Positions 1 through 7,028 of a DNA stretch of 7,028 nucleotides are shown piece by piece (position 1 is the first letter of the stretch; each line of letters begins with the position of its first letter). The notes below the pieces were generated by a model that did no database searches, had not been told where the DNA came from, and was given only the letters and a program-made list of their open reading frames with translations. The position numbers and the translations under genes were made by a program. Origin of the DNA: an uncultured Pseudomonadaceae bacterium (GTDB lineage: Bacteria > Pseudomonadota > Gammaproteobacteria > Pseudomonadales > Pseudomonadaceae); NCBI GenBank assembly GCA_947630465.1, contig CANRHT010000101.1, positions 1 through 7,028 of the forward strand, given 5' to 3'.

Positions 1-542
1 GCTACAACCATGTCTAAGCACGAAGCTTCTTGCTGCTCATAGGTTGGGTTAATCAAATAGCCTGTTTCTGGGTGGTAACCCACACGTGCACAACCGATTG
101 GGCCGTTGAATGGAATACCTGAGATGGCTAATGCCGCCGAGGTACCAATCATGGCTGCCATATCGGGGTCAGTTTTCTTGCTGGTGGAAACAACGGTACA
201 AATAACTTGTACTTCGTTGCTAAAGCCTGCAGGGAATAACGGACGGATCGGACGGTCGATCAGACGTGAAGTGAGGGTTTCTTTCTCAGATGGACGCGCT
301 TCACGCTTGAAGAAACCACCTGGGATTTTACCTGCAGCATAAGTTTTTTCTTGGTAATGCACAGATAATGGGAAAAAGTCTTTGCTTGGATCAGCTTTTT
401 TTGCGCCGACGACGGTACATAAAACAGTAACGTCATTGTTTACGCTAACTAATACAGCACCACAGGCTTGGCGCGCAACGCGGCCTGTTTCTAAAGTAAT
501 GGTGGATTCACCAAATTGAAACGTTTTAATAACCGGATTCAC
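1..542 (-). CDS. pnp: Polyribonucleotide nucleotidyltransferase (PNPase), N-terminal part, 3' end beyond the window
   Basis: PNPase is a trimeric 3'-5' phosphorolytic exoribonuclease that degrades mRNA in the cytoplasm, often inside the RNA degradosome. The visible 180 codons begin at GTG (540-542) and read [20 protein letters not shown], the usual start of the family in Pseudomonas. They cover the first RNase PH-like domain (about residues 10-145) and the beginning of what follows. The conserved RNA-binding loop GGFFKRE (residues 75-81) and the [11 protein letters not shown] block (94-104) are intact. The family is about 700 residues, so roughly three quarters lies outside the left edge. The start is supported by an AAGGAA ribosome-binding site (549-554) six bases upstream and by alignment with family N-termini. 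It is the last gene of the operon seen here, 161 bases after rpsO, and the gap holds a long stem-loop that probably controls it. No frame break is seen. Confidence 0.97.
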   Translation of the reverse strand, partial: MNPVIKTFQFGESTITLETGRVARQACGAVLVSVNNDVTVLCTVVGAKKADPSKDFFPLSVHYQEKTYAAGKIPGGFFKREARPSEKETLTSRLIDRPIRPLFPAGFSNEVQVICTVVSTSKKTDPDMAAMIGTSAALAISGIPFNGPIGCARVGYHPETGYLINPTYEQQEASCLDMVV

Positions 543-548
543 GGTATC

Positions 549-554
549 TTCCTT
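549..554 (-). promoter_or_regulatory. Ribosome-binding site of pnp, supporting a GTG start
   Basis: The transcribed strand reads AAGGAA six bases before the GTG at 540-542. No in-frame ATG gives a better N-terminus, and MNPVIK is the expected first segment of PNPase, so the GTG start is preferred. Confidence 0.75.
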
Positions 555-587
555 CTCTAATGTGACCTTGGGGAAACTTGCAAGAGC

Positions 588-603
588 TTGGGTATCGTCC
601 CAA
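588..603 (-). promoter_or_regulatory. Small stem-loop in the pnp leader
   Basis: In the minus-strand RNA, UUGGG (599-603) pairs with CCCAA (588-592) around a six-base ACGAUA loop. A second CCCCAA copy at 568-573 could compete for the same UUGGG arm. The hairpin sits between the long stem at 619-689 and the pnp ribosome-binding site. Two consecutive stem-loops before pnp is the arrangement known from the E. coli leader, but the role here is inferred from position only. Confidence 0.35.
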
Positions 604-618
604 TCAACTCCTGAAAAG

Positions 619-689
619 CGAAAAGCTGGAAGGCCAAAGCACCGGTGTAAATTTCTTTACACTTAGCACCTCAGGCTCCCAGCTTCACG
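619..689 (-). promoter_or_regulatory. Long stem-loop between rpsO and pnp, probable RNase III processing and autoregulation site
   Basis: The minus-strand RNA can fold into a long outer stem. AAGCUGGGAG (676-685) pairs with CUUCCAGCUU (623-632) over ten pairs including one G-U. CC (674-675) then pairs with GG (634-635) across a one-base bulge, and G-U (686/622), a U-U mismatch and two more G-C pairs (688-689 with 619-620) extend the base. Inside lies a perfect seven-pair hairpin, GUGUAAA/UUUACAC, with a GAAA tetraloop (645-662). The G-U pairs would be C-A mismatches in the other strand, so the structure fits the pnp-sense RNA. No U-run follows, so it does not look like an intrinsic terminator. 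In E. coli, RNase III cuts a stem in the pnp leader and PNPase then destabilises its own mRNA; the same role here is inference from position and shape. Confidence 0.6.
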
Positions 690-703
690 TTACAGCTTAC
701 GTC

Positions 704-973
704 TTAACGACGTAGACCCAGACGCGCAATCAAGGTCGCGTAACGGCCAAGATCTTTACCTTTGAGGTAATCAAGCAACTTACGACGCTGGTTAACCATA
801 CGGATTAAACCGCGACGTGAGTGGTGATCTTTTTTGTTTTCTTTGAAGTGACCCTGCAGCTTGTTGATGTTAAAGGTCAAAAGTGCAACCTGCACTTCTG
901 GAGAACCTGTATCACCTTCAGCTTGCTTGTAGTCATTGATAATCTGGATTTTGTCGTCGTTGCTAAGTGCCAT
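704..973 (-). CDS. rpsO: 30S ribosomal protein S15
   Basis: S15 is a primary 16S rRNA-binding protein. It grips the helix 20-21-22 three-way junction of the 30S platform, lets S6/S18 bind, and later contributes a bridge to the 50S subunit. The 89-residue product has exactly the usual length. It shows the [15 protein letters not shown] segment (residues 18-32), the rRNA-contacting [22 protein letters not shown] block (49-70) and the LGLRR end. The ATG at 971-973 has a strong GAGGAG site (980-985) six bases upstream. The gene follows truB after 123 bases and precedes pnp by 161 bases, as in most gammaproteobacteria. S15 is known to repress its own translation in E. coli through a folded leader, and the gap upstream here has foldable RNA that could do likewise. 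Confidence 0.99.
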   Translation of the reverse strand: MALSNDDKIQIINDYKQAEGDTGSPEVQVALLTFNINKLQGHFKENKKDHHSRRGLIRMVNQRRKLLDYLKGKDLGRYATLIARLGLRR

Positions 974-979
974 GTTGGG

Positions 980-1038
980 CTCCTCAAGTGAACAGGCCGG
1001 GATAATCCCGTGCTAAAAAAGAGGTATGACCGTGCCTG
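980..1038 (-). promoter_or_regulatory. Structured rpsO leader, candidate S15 autoregulatory operator
   Basis: In the minus-strand RNA the leader holds a hairpin CGGGA-UUA-UCCCG (998-1010). Directly abutting it is a five-pair stem, CAGGC (1034-1038) with GCCUG (993-997), and between the arms a weak GGU-CAU-ACC hairpin may form, giving a three-way-junction-like shape. In an alternative fold, CUCUUU (1018-1023) pairs with the ribosome-binding site GAGGAG (980-985), four Watson-Crick and two G-U pairs, which would hide the start of rpsO. Mutually exclusive folds next to the start are what is expected of an S15 feedback site. E. coli S15 uses a pseudoknot; other bacteria use unrelated shapes. Binding by S15 is inference, and the short stems could arise by chance. 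Confidence 0.4.
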
Positions 1039-1096
1039 CCAACAGCCTACCTTAATATTGCTCAGCGACTTAAACAGTACGCTGCACAAAACACAC

Positions 1097-2017
1097 TCAT
1101 TGTGACCGAATTAGGCGCTTGGGTGCAACCATTCCATCATCATCTATTTCACCCACGCCGATAAACTCATCATTGTGGTTGTACACACGTACCATACCTT
1201 CTAGAGGTGATTTTTGCGCACGCACGGGCTGACCATTGAGCCAAAAGAAACTGCTGTGCTCAGTTAAGTGCACTAATGGCCAATGCAGCAAGCCGCTGTC
1301 TGCAGGAATCATATAAGCATCGAGGGCTTCGGCTCCGCCTTCTTCATGGGCGCGCTCTAATTCTTCAAGGGTCACGGCATGGGTTAAATCAAAAGGGCCT
1401 GCTTCAATACGGCGCAACTGTGCTACGTGTGCACCACAGCCTAATACGGCGCCAATATCTTCAACTAAACTGCGAATATAAGTGCCCTTGCTGCAAGCCA
1501 CTAAAATGCGCGCTTGCGTGCCTTCACAGGACAACAGCTCAAGCTGGCTGATGGTGACAGTACGTGCAGGGCGATCCACAGTGATACCCGCACGAGCCAA
1601 CTTGTATAACGGCTGACCATCTTTCTTCAGCGCTGAATACATCGGCGGTATTTGCTCAATCACGCCACGAAACTGCGGCAATACCGCTTCAATATCAGCG
1701 GCTGTCACATTAACATCGCGTGTTTCTAACACTTCGCCTTCAGCATCGGCAGTATTGGTGGTCACGCCCAACTGCATGGTGGCTTCATAGACTTTGTCAG
1801 CATCGAGCAAATAGCGGGAAAACTTGGTGGCCTCGCCAAAGCACAAAGGCAATACGCCTGTAGCTAGAGGATCAAGACTGCCGGTATGCCCGCCTTTATC
1901 TGAATTGAGCAACCAGCGTACTTTTTGCAAAGCACCATTGGAGCTAAAACCATAGGGCTTATCAAAAATAATAATGCCACTGACGCTGCGCCGCTTACGT
2001 TTAACCTGCTGAACCAC
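1097..2017 (-). CDS. truB: tRNA pseudouridine(55) synthase TruB
   Basis: TruB isomerises uridine 55 in the T-loop of elongator tRNAs to pseudouridine and also acts as a tRNA folding chaperone in the cytoplasm. The 306-residue protein has family length. The catalytic aspartate is D49 in the [14 protein letters not shown] motif (residues 44-57). The active-site tyrosine is probably Y77 in KVYEA, and the KGTYIRSL motif (177-184) carries the conserved arginine R182. The C-terminal part (about 245-306), ending in [11 protein letters not shown], fits a PUA-like RNA-binding domain. The start is GTG at 2015-2017, three bases after the rbfA stop codon. Its ribosome-binding site GGAGAG lies inside the last two rbfA codons, so translation is probably coupled to rbfA. 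No key residue is missing. Confidence 0.98.
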   Translation of the reverse strand: MVQQVKRKRRSVSGIIIFDKPYGFSSNGALQKVRWLLNSDKGGHTGSLDPLATGVLPLCFGEATKFSRYLLDADKVYEATMQLGVTTNTADAEGEVLETRDVNVTAADIEAVLPQFRGVIEQIPPMYSALKKDGQPLYKLARAGITVDRPARTVTISQLELLSCEGTQARILVACSKGTYIRSLVEDIGAVLGCGAHVAQLRRIEAGPFDLTHAVTLEELERAHEEGGAEALDAYMIPADSGLLHWPLVHLTEHSSFFWLNGQPVRAQKSPLEGMVRVYNHNDEFIGVGEIDDDGMVAPKRLIRSQ

Positions 2018-2020
2018 GCC

Positions 2021-2407
2021 TTACTCTCCGTCTGTCTCTGCATTACGCTGATCTTCAGTCACCGCTTGCTCAATCAATGCCGACAACATCGCACCGCGAG
2101 TAATACTCTGATCATAGTGAAAATGTAATGATGGCACGCTGCGTAGCTTCATGGCTTTACCGAGCAACATGCGCAAATAACCAGCGGTATCTTTCAATAC
2201 ATCCAGGTTTTCTTTAATCACTTCAGGTGAGTTCTCACCCATCACCGTAATAAAAACCTTGGCGTGACCGATATCACGACTGACATCCACACCGGTTATG
2301 GTAATAAAACCTAAACGTGGATCTCTCACTTCTTGCGGGATCAGAGTCGCGAGTTCACGCTGAATCTGATCACCAATACGTTGGGTGCGGCTGTATTGTT
2401 TAGCCAT
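2021..2407 (-). CDS. rbfA: 30S ribosome-binding factor A
   Basis: RbfA binds the maturing 30S subunit near the 5' end of 16S rRNA, helps late processing of the rRNA, and is important for growth in the cold. The 128-residue product starting [19 protein letters not shown] matches the family in length and sequence. The motif [19 protein letters not shown] (residues 27-45), the interrupted-helix TAGYLR segment (74-79) and the [11 protein letters not shown] strand (89-99) are those of its KH-like fold. The acidic, Q/E-rich tail is normal. The frame stays open upstream to 2464, but the ATG at 2405-2407 is chosen because it gives the conserved N-terminus and has AAGGTG (2414-2419) six bases before it. 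The gene lies 126 bases after infB and only 3 bases before truB, forming a tight pair with the latter. Confidence 0.97.
   Translation of the reverse strand: MAKQYSRTQRIGDQIQRELATLIPQEVRDPRLGFITITGVDVSRDIGHAKVFITVMGENSPEVIKENLDVLKDTAGYLRMLLGKAMKLRSVPSLHFHYDQSITRGAMLSALIEQAVTEDQRNAETDGE
2024..2029 (-). promoter_or_regulatory. Ribosome-binding site of truB embedded in the end of rbfA
   Basis: The last two sense codons of rbfA read GGA GAG in the transcribed strand and end six bases before the truB GTG. They serve both as codons and as the likely Shine-Dalgarno sequence, which supports the GTG at 2015-2017 as the start and implies translational coupling. Confidence 0.65.
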
Positions 2408-2413
2408 AACATT

Positions 2414-2419
2414 CACCTT
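2414..2419 (-). promoter_or_regulatory. Ribosome-binding site deciding the rbfA start
   Basis: AAGGTG in the transcribed strand lies six bases before the ATG at 2405-2407. Upstream in-frame start codons would add up to 19 residues ([13 protein letters not shown] and so on) that are not part of the RbfA family and would overlap the gap structures. Confidence 0.75.
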
Positions 2420-2421
2420 GT

Positions 2422-2437
2422 GCTGCATTAAAGCAGC
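2422..2437 (-). promoter_or_regulatory. Small hairpin next to the rbfA ribosome-binding site
   Basis: In the minus-strand RNA GCUGC (2433-2437) pairs with GCAGC (2422-2426) around a UUUAAU loop, ending two bases before the AAGGTG site. Its position could affect ribosome access to rbfA. The stem is only five pairs, so the effect is uncertain. Confidence 0.3.
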
Positions 2438-2463
2438 TTTTATTCTCATCCATATAAGCAGCA

Positions 2464-2516
2464 AACGGCAAGCTCAATTGACTGAGTAGTATACCCAATC
2501 AATTGCACTTGCCGTT
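2464..2516 (-). promoter_or_regulatory. Long imperfect hairpin between infB and rbfA, candidate RNA processing site
   Basis: The two arms of this 53-base inverted repeat pair almost completely in the minus-strand RNA. The base is nine perfect pairs, AACGGCAAG (2508-2516) with CUUGCCGUU (2464-2472). A G-U pair and one A-G mismatch follow, then seven pairs CAAUUGA/UCAAUUG (2499-2505 with 2475-2481), then UUGGGU/ACUCAG with two wobbles (2493-2498 with 2482-2487). The loop is AUACU. That is about 23 pairs over 24 positions. All three G-U pairs would be C-A mismatches on the other strand, so the structure belongs to the operon transcript. No U-run follows, which argues against a simple intrinsic terminator. 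A double strand of this length could be an RNase III site separating the infB and rbfA messages; that role is inference. Confidence 0.7.
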
Positions 2517-2533
2517 GCCTATACGACTATGAA

Positions 2534-5002
2534 TTACAGAGTACGCGCGACCTGAACCTTCTCGAATACTTCGATCTTGTCACCCGGCTTAACGTCATTG
2601 TAACTCTTCACACCAATACCACATTCCATACCGGCGCGTACTTCGCTGACATCATCTTTAAAGCGACGCAGAGATTCCAGCTCGCCTTCAAAGATCACCA
2701 CGTCATCACGCAGAACACGGATGGGACGGTTACGGTGTACCTGTCCTTCAATCACCATACAACCAGCAATCGCACCCAATTTCGGCGAGCGGAATACTTC
2801 ACGTACTTCAGCCACACCGAGGATGTTCTCACGTACATCACTACCCAACATACCTGAGAGTGCTTTCTTCACATCCTCAATAATGTCGTAAATGATGTTG
2901 TAATAGCGCATATCTAAGCTTTCTTGCTCAACGATTTTACGCGCACCGGCATCAGCACGCACGTTGAAACCAAAGATTACTGCGTTAGAAGCAAGGGCTA
3001 AGTTCGCATCACTTTCAGTGATACCACCCACGCCACCAGCAACGATACATACTTCAACTTCATCATTACCCAGCTCAGACAATGAACCACGTAAGGCTTC
3101 GAGCGTACCGCGCACGTCAGCTTTAACAACGATGTTGAGTACTTTCTTCTCTTCCTGACCCATATTCTCGAACATATTTTCGAGCTTACCGGCATGTGCA
3201 CGCGCTAATTTAACTTCGCGGAACTTACCTTGGCGGAACAGCGCAACTTCACGGGCTTTACGCTCGTCAATCACTACAGTCACTTCATCACCGGCTTCTG
3301 GCGTACCGTCAAGACCTAAGATCTCAACTGGAATCGATGGGCCTGCTTCTTTAATCGCCTGACCATTTTCATCCATCATGGCACGCACGCGGCCAAAGTT
3401 CGTACCGACTAACACCATGTCGCCTTGGCGCAAAGTACCGTTCTGCACTAAGACTGAAGCCACTGGACCACGGCCTTTATCAAGACGTGACTCAATCACG
3501 ACACCGCGACCTGAAGCCGATGGTGTGGCGCTGAGCTCAAGTACTTCAGCCTGCAGCAGAACGGACTCAAGCAAAGCATCGATACCCGTACCTGCTTTAG
3601 CAGAGACGTGTACAAACTGCGTATCACCGCCCCACTCTTCTGGTGTGACGCCATGCACAGCTAGATCGTTTTTAATACGATCTGGATCAGCGTCTGGCTT
3701 ATCAATTTTGTTCACTGCAATAATCAAAGGTACGCCAGCGGCTTTCGCATGCTCAATACCTTCAATGGTTTGCGGCATCACGCCATCGTCTGCAGCTACA
3801 ACGAGAATCACGATATCCGTTGCCTTAGCACCACGAGCACGCATGGCGGTAAACGCGGCGTGACCAGGGGTATCAAGGAAAGTGATCATGCCACCTTCGG
3901 TTTTAACGTGATAAGCACCGATGTGCTGAGTAATACCACCCGCCTCACCGGTCGCAACTTTAGCGCGACGGATGTAGTCAAGCAGCGAAGTTTTACCGTG
4001 GTCAACGTGACCCATCACGGTCACTACTGGCGCACGGTGGAAGGCTTCACCATCAATCTTCAATGATTCAGCAAACTGCTCTTCCAACACGTTATCGCTC
4101 ACGCGTGATACACGGTGACCCAACTCTTCAGCGATCAGTACCGCGGTATCTTGATCCAAGACTTGGTTGATGGTCACGGGCGAGCCCAGCTTAAACATGA
4201 ACTTGACAATTTCGACGCCTTTTACTGACATCTGTGCTGCAAGTTCAGCCACTGTAATGGTTTCACCAATCTGTACATCACGCACAACTGGACCAGCAGG
4301 ACTGGTAAAGCCATGCTGATTTGGATTTGCGCGTTTCTTACCTTTACCACGGTTACGACCGCCACGACGTGACGCATCATCGTCATCACTGCGTGTGGTT
4401 TTACCTTTAGCCGCTGGACGTGGCGCTGCAGTTTTACGCTCGCGACGATCATCTTCGTCGGCGCGCTTAGCTGGGCGACGTACTTCGTCTTTTTTGCGAT
4501 CGGGCGCAGGCGCGACAGCATCGACAACTGGCAAGGTAATATCTGCAGGTGGCAACTGAACTTCAGCCGCTACAGGCTCAGCTTTTGCTGCTGGAGCCTT
4601 CTCTACAACCGGTGCCGGTGCAGGCTGTGATTTAGCTTTTTCTTGCTCGGTTGCTTTTTTCGCAGCCTGCAATGCAGCTAAATCTTTTTGCTTTTCAGCT
4701 TCAATTTCTTCGGCGCTACGCTGTACAAAGGTTTTCTTTTTACGCACTTCAACACTGATAGTTTTACTGCCTGGAGCACGTAATGTCGTTGTCGTTTTGC
4801 GCTGCAAAGTAATTTTCTTAGAACCGTCAGTTTTAGTACTGCCGCCTTTTTCTAAGAAACTTAATAACTTTTGCTTTTCAGTTTCGCTTACATTTTGATC
4901 AGCGCTGGTATGTGCCAGGCCGGCCTCATGCATTTGTTGCAATAGGCTTTCTACTGGCGTCTTTACTGTTTTAGCCAGTTCTTTAACCGTAACTTGCGTC
5001 AT
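2534..5002 (-). CDS. infB: Translation initiation factor IF2
   Basis: IF2 is the GTPase that brings formylmethionyl-initiator tRNA to the 30S subunit and promotes joining of the 50S subunit. The 822 residues fall in the range for the group (E. coli 890). In order: an IF2_N domain (about 1-50), an associated basic segment (about 60-100), a disordered A/P/K/E/R-rich linker (about 105-235), a second IF2_N domain (about 245-300), the GTPase domain (about 324-490), domain II (about 500-590), domain III (about 600-715) and the initiator-tRNA-binding C domain (about 725-822). GTPase motifs are complete: GHVDHGKT (331-338), [12 protein letters not shown] (355-366), DTPGH (377-381, catalytic H381), NKID (431-434) and SAK (467-469). 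The ATG has GAGGAG (5011-5016) eight bases upstream. The gene is 28 bases after nusA, so the two are surely cotranscribed. Confidence 0.99.
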   Translation of the reverse strand: MTQVTVKELAKTVKTPVESLLQQMHEAGLAHTSADQNVSETEKQKLLSFLEKGGSTKTDGSKKITLQRKTTTTLRAPGSKTISVEVRKKKTFVQRSAEEIEAEKQKDLAALQAAKKATEQEKAKSQPAPAPVVEKAPAAKAEPVAAEVQLPPADITLPVVDAVAPAPDRKKDEVRRPAKRADEDDRRERKTAAPRPAAKGKTTRSDDDDASRRGGRNRGKGKKRANPNQHGFTSPAGPVVRDVQIGETITVAELAAQMSVKGVEIVKFMFKLGSPVTINQVLDQDTAVLIAEELGHRVSRVSDNVLEEQFAESLKIDGEAFHRAPVVTVMGHVDHGKTSLLDYIRRAKVATGEAGGITQHIGAYHVKTEGGMITFLDTPGHAAFTAMRARGAKATDIVILVVAADDGVMPQTIEGIEHAKAAGVPLIIAVNKIDKPDADPDRIKNDLAVHGVTPEEWGGDTQFVHVSAKAGTGIDALLESVLLQAEVLELSATPSASGRGVVIESRLDKGRGPVASVLVQNGTLRQGDMVLVGTNFGRVRAMMDENGQAIKEAGPSIPVEILGLDGTPEAGDEVTVVIDERKAREVALFRQGKFREVKLARAHAGKLENMFENMGQEEKKVLNIVVKADVRGTLEALRGSLSELGNDEVEVCIVAGGVGGITESDANLALASNAVIFGFNVRADAGARKIVEQESLDMRYYNIIYDIIEDVKKALSGMLGSDVRENILGVAEVREVFRSPKLGAIAGCMVIEGQVHRNRPIRVLRDDVVIFEGELESLRRFKDDVSEVRAGMECGIGVKSYNDVKPGDKIEVFEKVQVARTL

Positions 5003-5030
5003 GAACTTCTCTCCTCAAGCCGCAATGTGC

Positions 5031-6512
5031 TTATTCAAACCAATGGGCGCGGGCGGCCATGATCAGTTTGCCGGCACGATCTTCATTCATGCCTTCGATT
5101 TCGAGCAAGTCATCAATTGACTGCTCTGCTAGGTCTTCGCGGTTGAGCACTCCGCGGACGGCTAGCTCAACGGCCAGCTCCTTGCTCATGCCCGTTAAGT
5201 CGAGCAAATCTTGGGCTGGTTGGATATCAGCCAGTTTTTCTTCCGTCGCAATAGCGCGAGTTAATAAACAGTTTTTGGCACGGGTACGCAGCTCAGTGAC
5301 AATATCTTCATCGAAACCTTCGATGTTGAGCATCTCTTCCATGGGTACATAAGCCACTTCATCTAAACTGGTAAAGCCTTCTTCAACTAAAATCTGCGCG
5401 AGATCCTCATCCACTTCGAGGTCTCTAACGAACAGTTGCAAGAGATCACCGGTTTCTTCTTGCTGACGCGCCTGAATATCTTCTTGGCTCATCACATTAA
5501 GCGTCCAACCGGTCAGTTGCGAGGCTAAACGTACGTTTTGACCTCCGCGACCAATGGCTTGCGCTAAATTCTCTGCAGCAACTGCAATATCCATCGTATG
5601 TGTATCTTCATCGACAATAATGGCAATCACTTCTGCAGGCGACATGGCACTGATCACAAACTGCGCCGGATTATCATCCCAGAGCACAATATCAACACGC
5701 TCACCGCCCAACTCACCGGATACTGCTTGCACACGCGAACCGCGCATACCAATACAAGCACCCTGTGGATCAATACGTTTATCTTTAGAACGCACTGCAA
5801 TTTTAGCACGCGAGCCCGGATCACGGGCAGCCGCCATAATTTCGATTAAACCTTCAGAAATCTCCGGCACTTCAATATTGAAGAGTTCCATAATCATTTC
5901 TGGCGCTGTGCGCGACAAGATCAACTGTGGACCACGGTTTTCTGTACGGATATCTTGCAATAACGCACGCACTCGTGCGCCAACGCGGAAGGTTTCGCGC
6001 GGAATAATATCTTCACGTGCCAAAATAGCTTCAGCGTTGTTACCCAGATCAACAATAATATTGTCGCGAGTGACTTTCTTAACGGTACCGAAGATGATCT
6101 CGCCCAATTTACTGCGGTAGGCTTCAACAATTTGCGCACGCTCAGCTTCACGTACCTTTTGTACGATCACTTGCTTGGCAGTCTGCGCAGCAATACGGCC
6201 GAACTCAATTGATTCGATTTTCTCTTCAAGCACATCGCCAACTGACGGATTTTCCATGCGCTTTTCAGCCATGTCGATCGTCATCTGGTGCGCAGGATCG
6301 TCAAAGTCAACTTCTTCAACCACCGTCCAACGCTGAAAAGTTTCGTAGTTGCCGGTTTGACGATCAATCGCCACACGCAACTCAACTTCGTCTTCGTAGT
6401 TTTTCTTTGTCGCGGTGGCTAATGCCAACTCCAGCGCTTCAAAAATCAACGCTGGCGGAACGCCTTTTTCATTTGAAACTGATTCAACAACCAGTAGAAT
6501 TTCTTTGCTCAT
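5031..6512 (-). CDS. nusA: Transcription termination/antitermination factor NusA
   Basis: NusA binds RNA polymerase near the RNA exit channel. It prolongs pausing, aids intrinsic termination and takes part in rRNA antitermination complexes. The 493-residue product has the length usual for this group. Domains in order: RNA-polymerase-binding N domain (about 1-125), S1 domain (about 135-200), KH1 with GMRG at 255-258, KH2 with GRGG at 321-324, and two acidic C-terminal repeats (about 366-416 and 441-490) like those that contact the polymerase alpha subunit in E. coli. The ATG at 6510-6512, giving [16 protein letters not shown], is chosen over an in-frame TTG at 6531-6533. It matches the family N-terminus and has GAGG (6519-6522) six bases before it; the TTG form would add seven residues and translate through that site. 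It lies 48 bases after rimP and 28 before infB. Confidence 0.98.
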   Translation of the reverse strand: MSKEILLVVESVSNEKGVPPALIFEALELALATATKKNYEDEVELRVAIDRQTGNYETFQRWTVVEEVDFDDPAHQMTIDMAEKRMENPSVGDVLEEKIESIEFGRIAAQTAKQVIVQKVREAERAQIVEAYRSKLGEIIFGTVKKVTRDNIIVDLGNNAEAILAREDIIPRETFRVGARVRALLQDIRTENRGPQLILSRTAPEMIMELFNIEVPEISEGLIEIMAAARDPGSRAKIAVRSKDKRIDPQGACIGMRGSRVQAVSGELGGERVDIVLWDDNPAQFVISAMSPAEVIAIIVDEDTHTMDIAVAAENLAQAIGRGGQNVRLASQLTGWTLNVMSQEDIQARQQEETGDLLQLFVRDLEVDEDLAQILVEEGFTSLDEVAYVPMEEMLNIEGFDEDIVTELRTRAKNCLLTRAIATEEKLADIQPAQDLLDLTGMSKELAVELAVRGVLNREDLAEQSIDDLLEIEGMNEDRAGKLIMAARAHWFE

Positions 6513-6518
6513 CGCATG

Positions 6519-6522
6519 CCTC
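6519..6522 (-). promoter_or_regulatory. Ribosome-binding site deciding the nusA start
   Basis: GAGG in the transcribed strand lies six bases before the ATG at 6510-6512. The longer TTG-initiated reading would place this site inside the coding sequence and has a non-family N-terminus, so the ATG is preferred. Confidence 0.7.
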
Positions 6523-6560
6523 GCCTTTCGCAAACTGTAGGATTCGCGCAGTCCATATTG

Positions 6561-7019
6561 TTATTCAAAGTTTGGAAGAATATTTGCTTTTTCAATCAGA
6601 TCAATCGGCAACAGATACTCAAACTCACCCATCTGCACCACCACATCTTGATCTTCAACCGATCGAATCAGCCCTTGAAAATTACGACGTTCTTCAACAG
6701 CAGAACGCAGTCTGATTTTTACCTGCTCACCAACAAAAGCAGCGAACTGCGGCAAAGTAAACAGTGGGCGATCCATACCAGGCGAAGACACTTCGAGTGT
6801 GTACTCAGAACTGATCGGATCTTCAACGTCCATTACCGCACTTAACTGGCGGCTAACGGTTTCACAATCCTCGATAAGGATGCCATTTTCATGATCGATA
6901 TAAATGCGCAGCACTGAGTGACGACCCTGAGAAATATACTCGATTCCCCAACACTCATAACCCAGCGCTTCAATCACTGGCGTCAATATGTCCTGCAACT
7001 GTTCCAGCTTGCTCGTCAT
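6561..7019 (-). CDS. rimP: Ribosome maturation factor RimP
   Basis: RimP binds free 30S precursors and helps the pseudoknot region of 16S rRNA and proteins such as S12 come into place. The 152-residue product matches the family. It has an N-terminal alpha/beta domain (about 1-84) with the [18 protein letters not shown] strand region (25-42), then the signature [11 protein letters not shown] (76-86), then an SH3/Sm-like C-terminal domain (about 90-150). The gene is complete: its ATG at 7017-7019 has GGAGG (7024-7028) four bases upstream, which is the last sequence in the window. It is the first gene of the cluster visible here. Any promoter or upstream tRNA gene of the operon lies outside the right edge. 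Confidence 0.97.
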   Translation of the reverse strand: MTSKLEQLQDILTPVIEALGYECWGIEYISQGRHSVLRIYIDHENGILIEDCETVSRQLSAVMDVEDPISSEYTLEVSSPGMDRPLFTLPQFAAFVGEQVKIRLRSAVEERRNFQGLIRSVEDQDVVVQMGEFEYLLPIDLIEKANILPNFE

Positions 7020-7023
7020 CCGA

Positions 7024-7028
7024 CCTCC
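7024..7028 (-). promoter_or_regulatory. Ribosome-binding site of rimP at the window edge
   Basis: GGAGG in the transcribed strand precedes the rimP ATG by four bases, slightly short spacing but a strong match. It confirms that rimP is complete at its 5' end although its promoter is not in the window. Confidence 0.75.

Noticed and set aside
1014..1042. Possible promoter before rpsO: TTGGCA (1037-1042) with a 17-base spacer and TTTTTA (1014-1019), minus strand
   Set aside because: The -35 part is good but the -10 part matches the consensus at only about two positions. E. coli has a promoter near here, so one may exist, but this sequence does not establish it.
877..1089. A 70-codon minus-strand frame overlapping the start of rpsO and its leader
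   Set aside because: It overlaps rpsO in another frame, has no recognisable protein features, and covers a region better explained as a structured leader.
2422..2446. Plus-strand terminator-like sequence: GCTGC/GCAGC hairpin followed by TTTTATTC
   Set aside because: The stem is only five pairs, the T-run is broken, and there is no plus-strand gene to terminate.
2431..2475. Possible promoter before rbfA: TTGCCG, an 18-base spacer and GAGAAT, minus strand
   Set aside because: Both boxes match the consensus at only four of six positions and the first box is part of the long hairpin. Too weak to call.
3378..3863. A 161-codon plus-strand open frame opposite infB
   Set aside because: It lies opposite the IF2 GTPase and domain II region, whose coding is certain, and its protein shows no family features.
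5554..6120. A 188-codon plus-strand open frame opposite nusA
   Set aside because: It is antisense to strongly conserved nusA coding sequence, its translation is rich in S/R/I without recognisable domains, and it has no convincing ribosome-binding site. It is a shadow frame.
6513..6533. TTG start adding seven residues to NusA
   Set aside because: The extension MRKARHA is not part of the NusA family and translates through the good ribosome-binding site of the downstream ATG.
6209..6845. Overlapping plus-strand open frames opposite rimP, the rimP-nusA gap and the start of nusA
   Set aside because: They run antisense to two conserved genes and look like chance frames with no domain or start signal.

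Overview
The window is one continuous minus-strand stretch of the classic gammaproteobacterial rimP-nusA-infB-rbfA-truB-rpsO-pnp operon. In transcription order, from high to low coordinates, it holds rimP (6561-7019), nusA (5031-6512), infB (2534-5002), rbfA (2021-2407), truB (1097-2017), rpsO (704-973) and the 5' 180 codons of pnp, which runs off the left edge. No credible plus-strand gene is present; plus-strand reading frames are shadows of these genes. No RNA gene, mobile element, CRISPR array, prophage piece or frameshift was seen, and no gap between genes exceeds about 160 bases.

The proteins read like Pseudomonadaceae versions: NusA is 493 residues, S15 keeps the Pseudomonas-type core, TruB begins with a [21 protein letters not shown] N-terminus, and the PNPase start reads [11 protein letters not shown]. 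The base composition is roughly balanced and the third positions are fairly A/T-tolerant. This suggests a lower-GC branch of the family (Thiopseudomonas- or Denitrificimonas-like) rather than a high-GC Pseudomonas, but genus is inference from memory of the families.

The genes work together in making and running the translation and transcription machinery. RimP and RbfA mature the 30S subunit, NusA controls RNA polymerase pausing, termination and antitermination, IF2 places initiator tRNA, TruB makes pseudouridine 55 in tRNA, S15 nucleates assembly of the 30S platform, and PNPase degrades RNA. rimP to infB and rbfA-truB are tightly packed (28-48 and 3 bases between genes).

Three longer gaps break the tight packing, and each contains RNA structure in the transcribed strand. 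They are an about 24-bp imperfect hairpin between infB and rbfA, a short structured leader before rpsO that could be the S15 autoregulatory site, and a long stem-loop before pnp that resembles an RNase III/PNPase autoregulation leader. G-U wobbles that pair only in the minus-strand RNA support two of these. I see no undescribed biological system; these RNA elements are the parts worth a second look.
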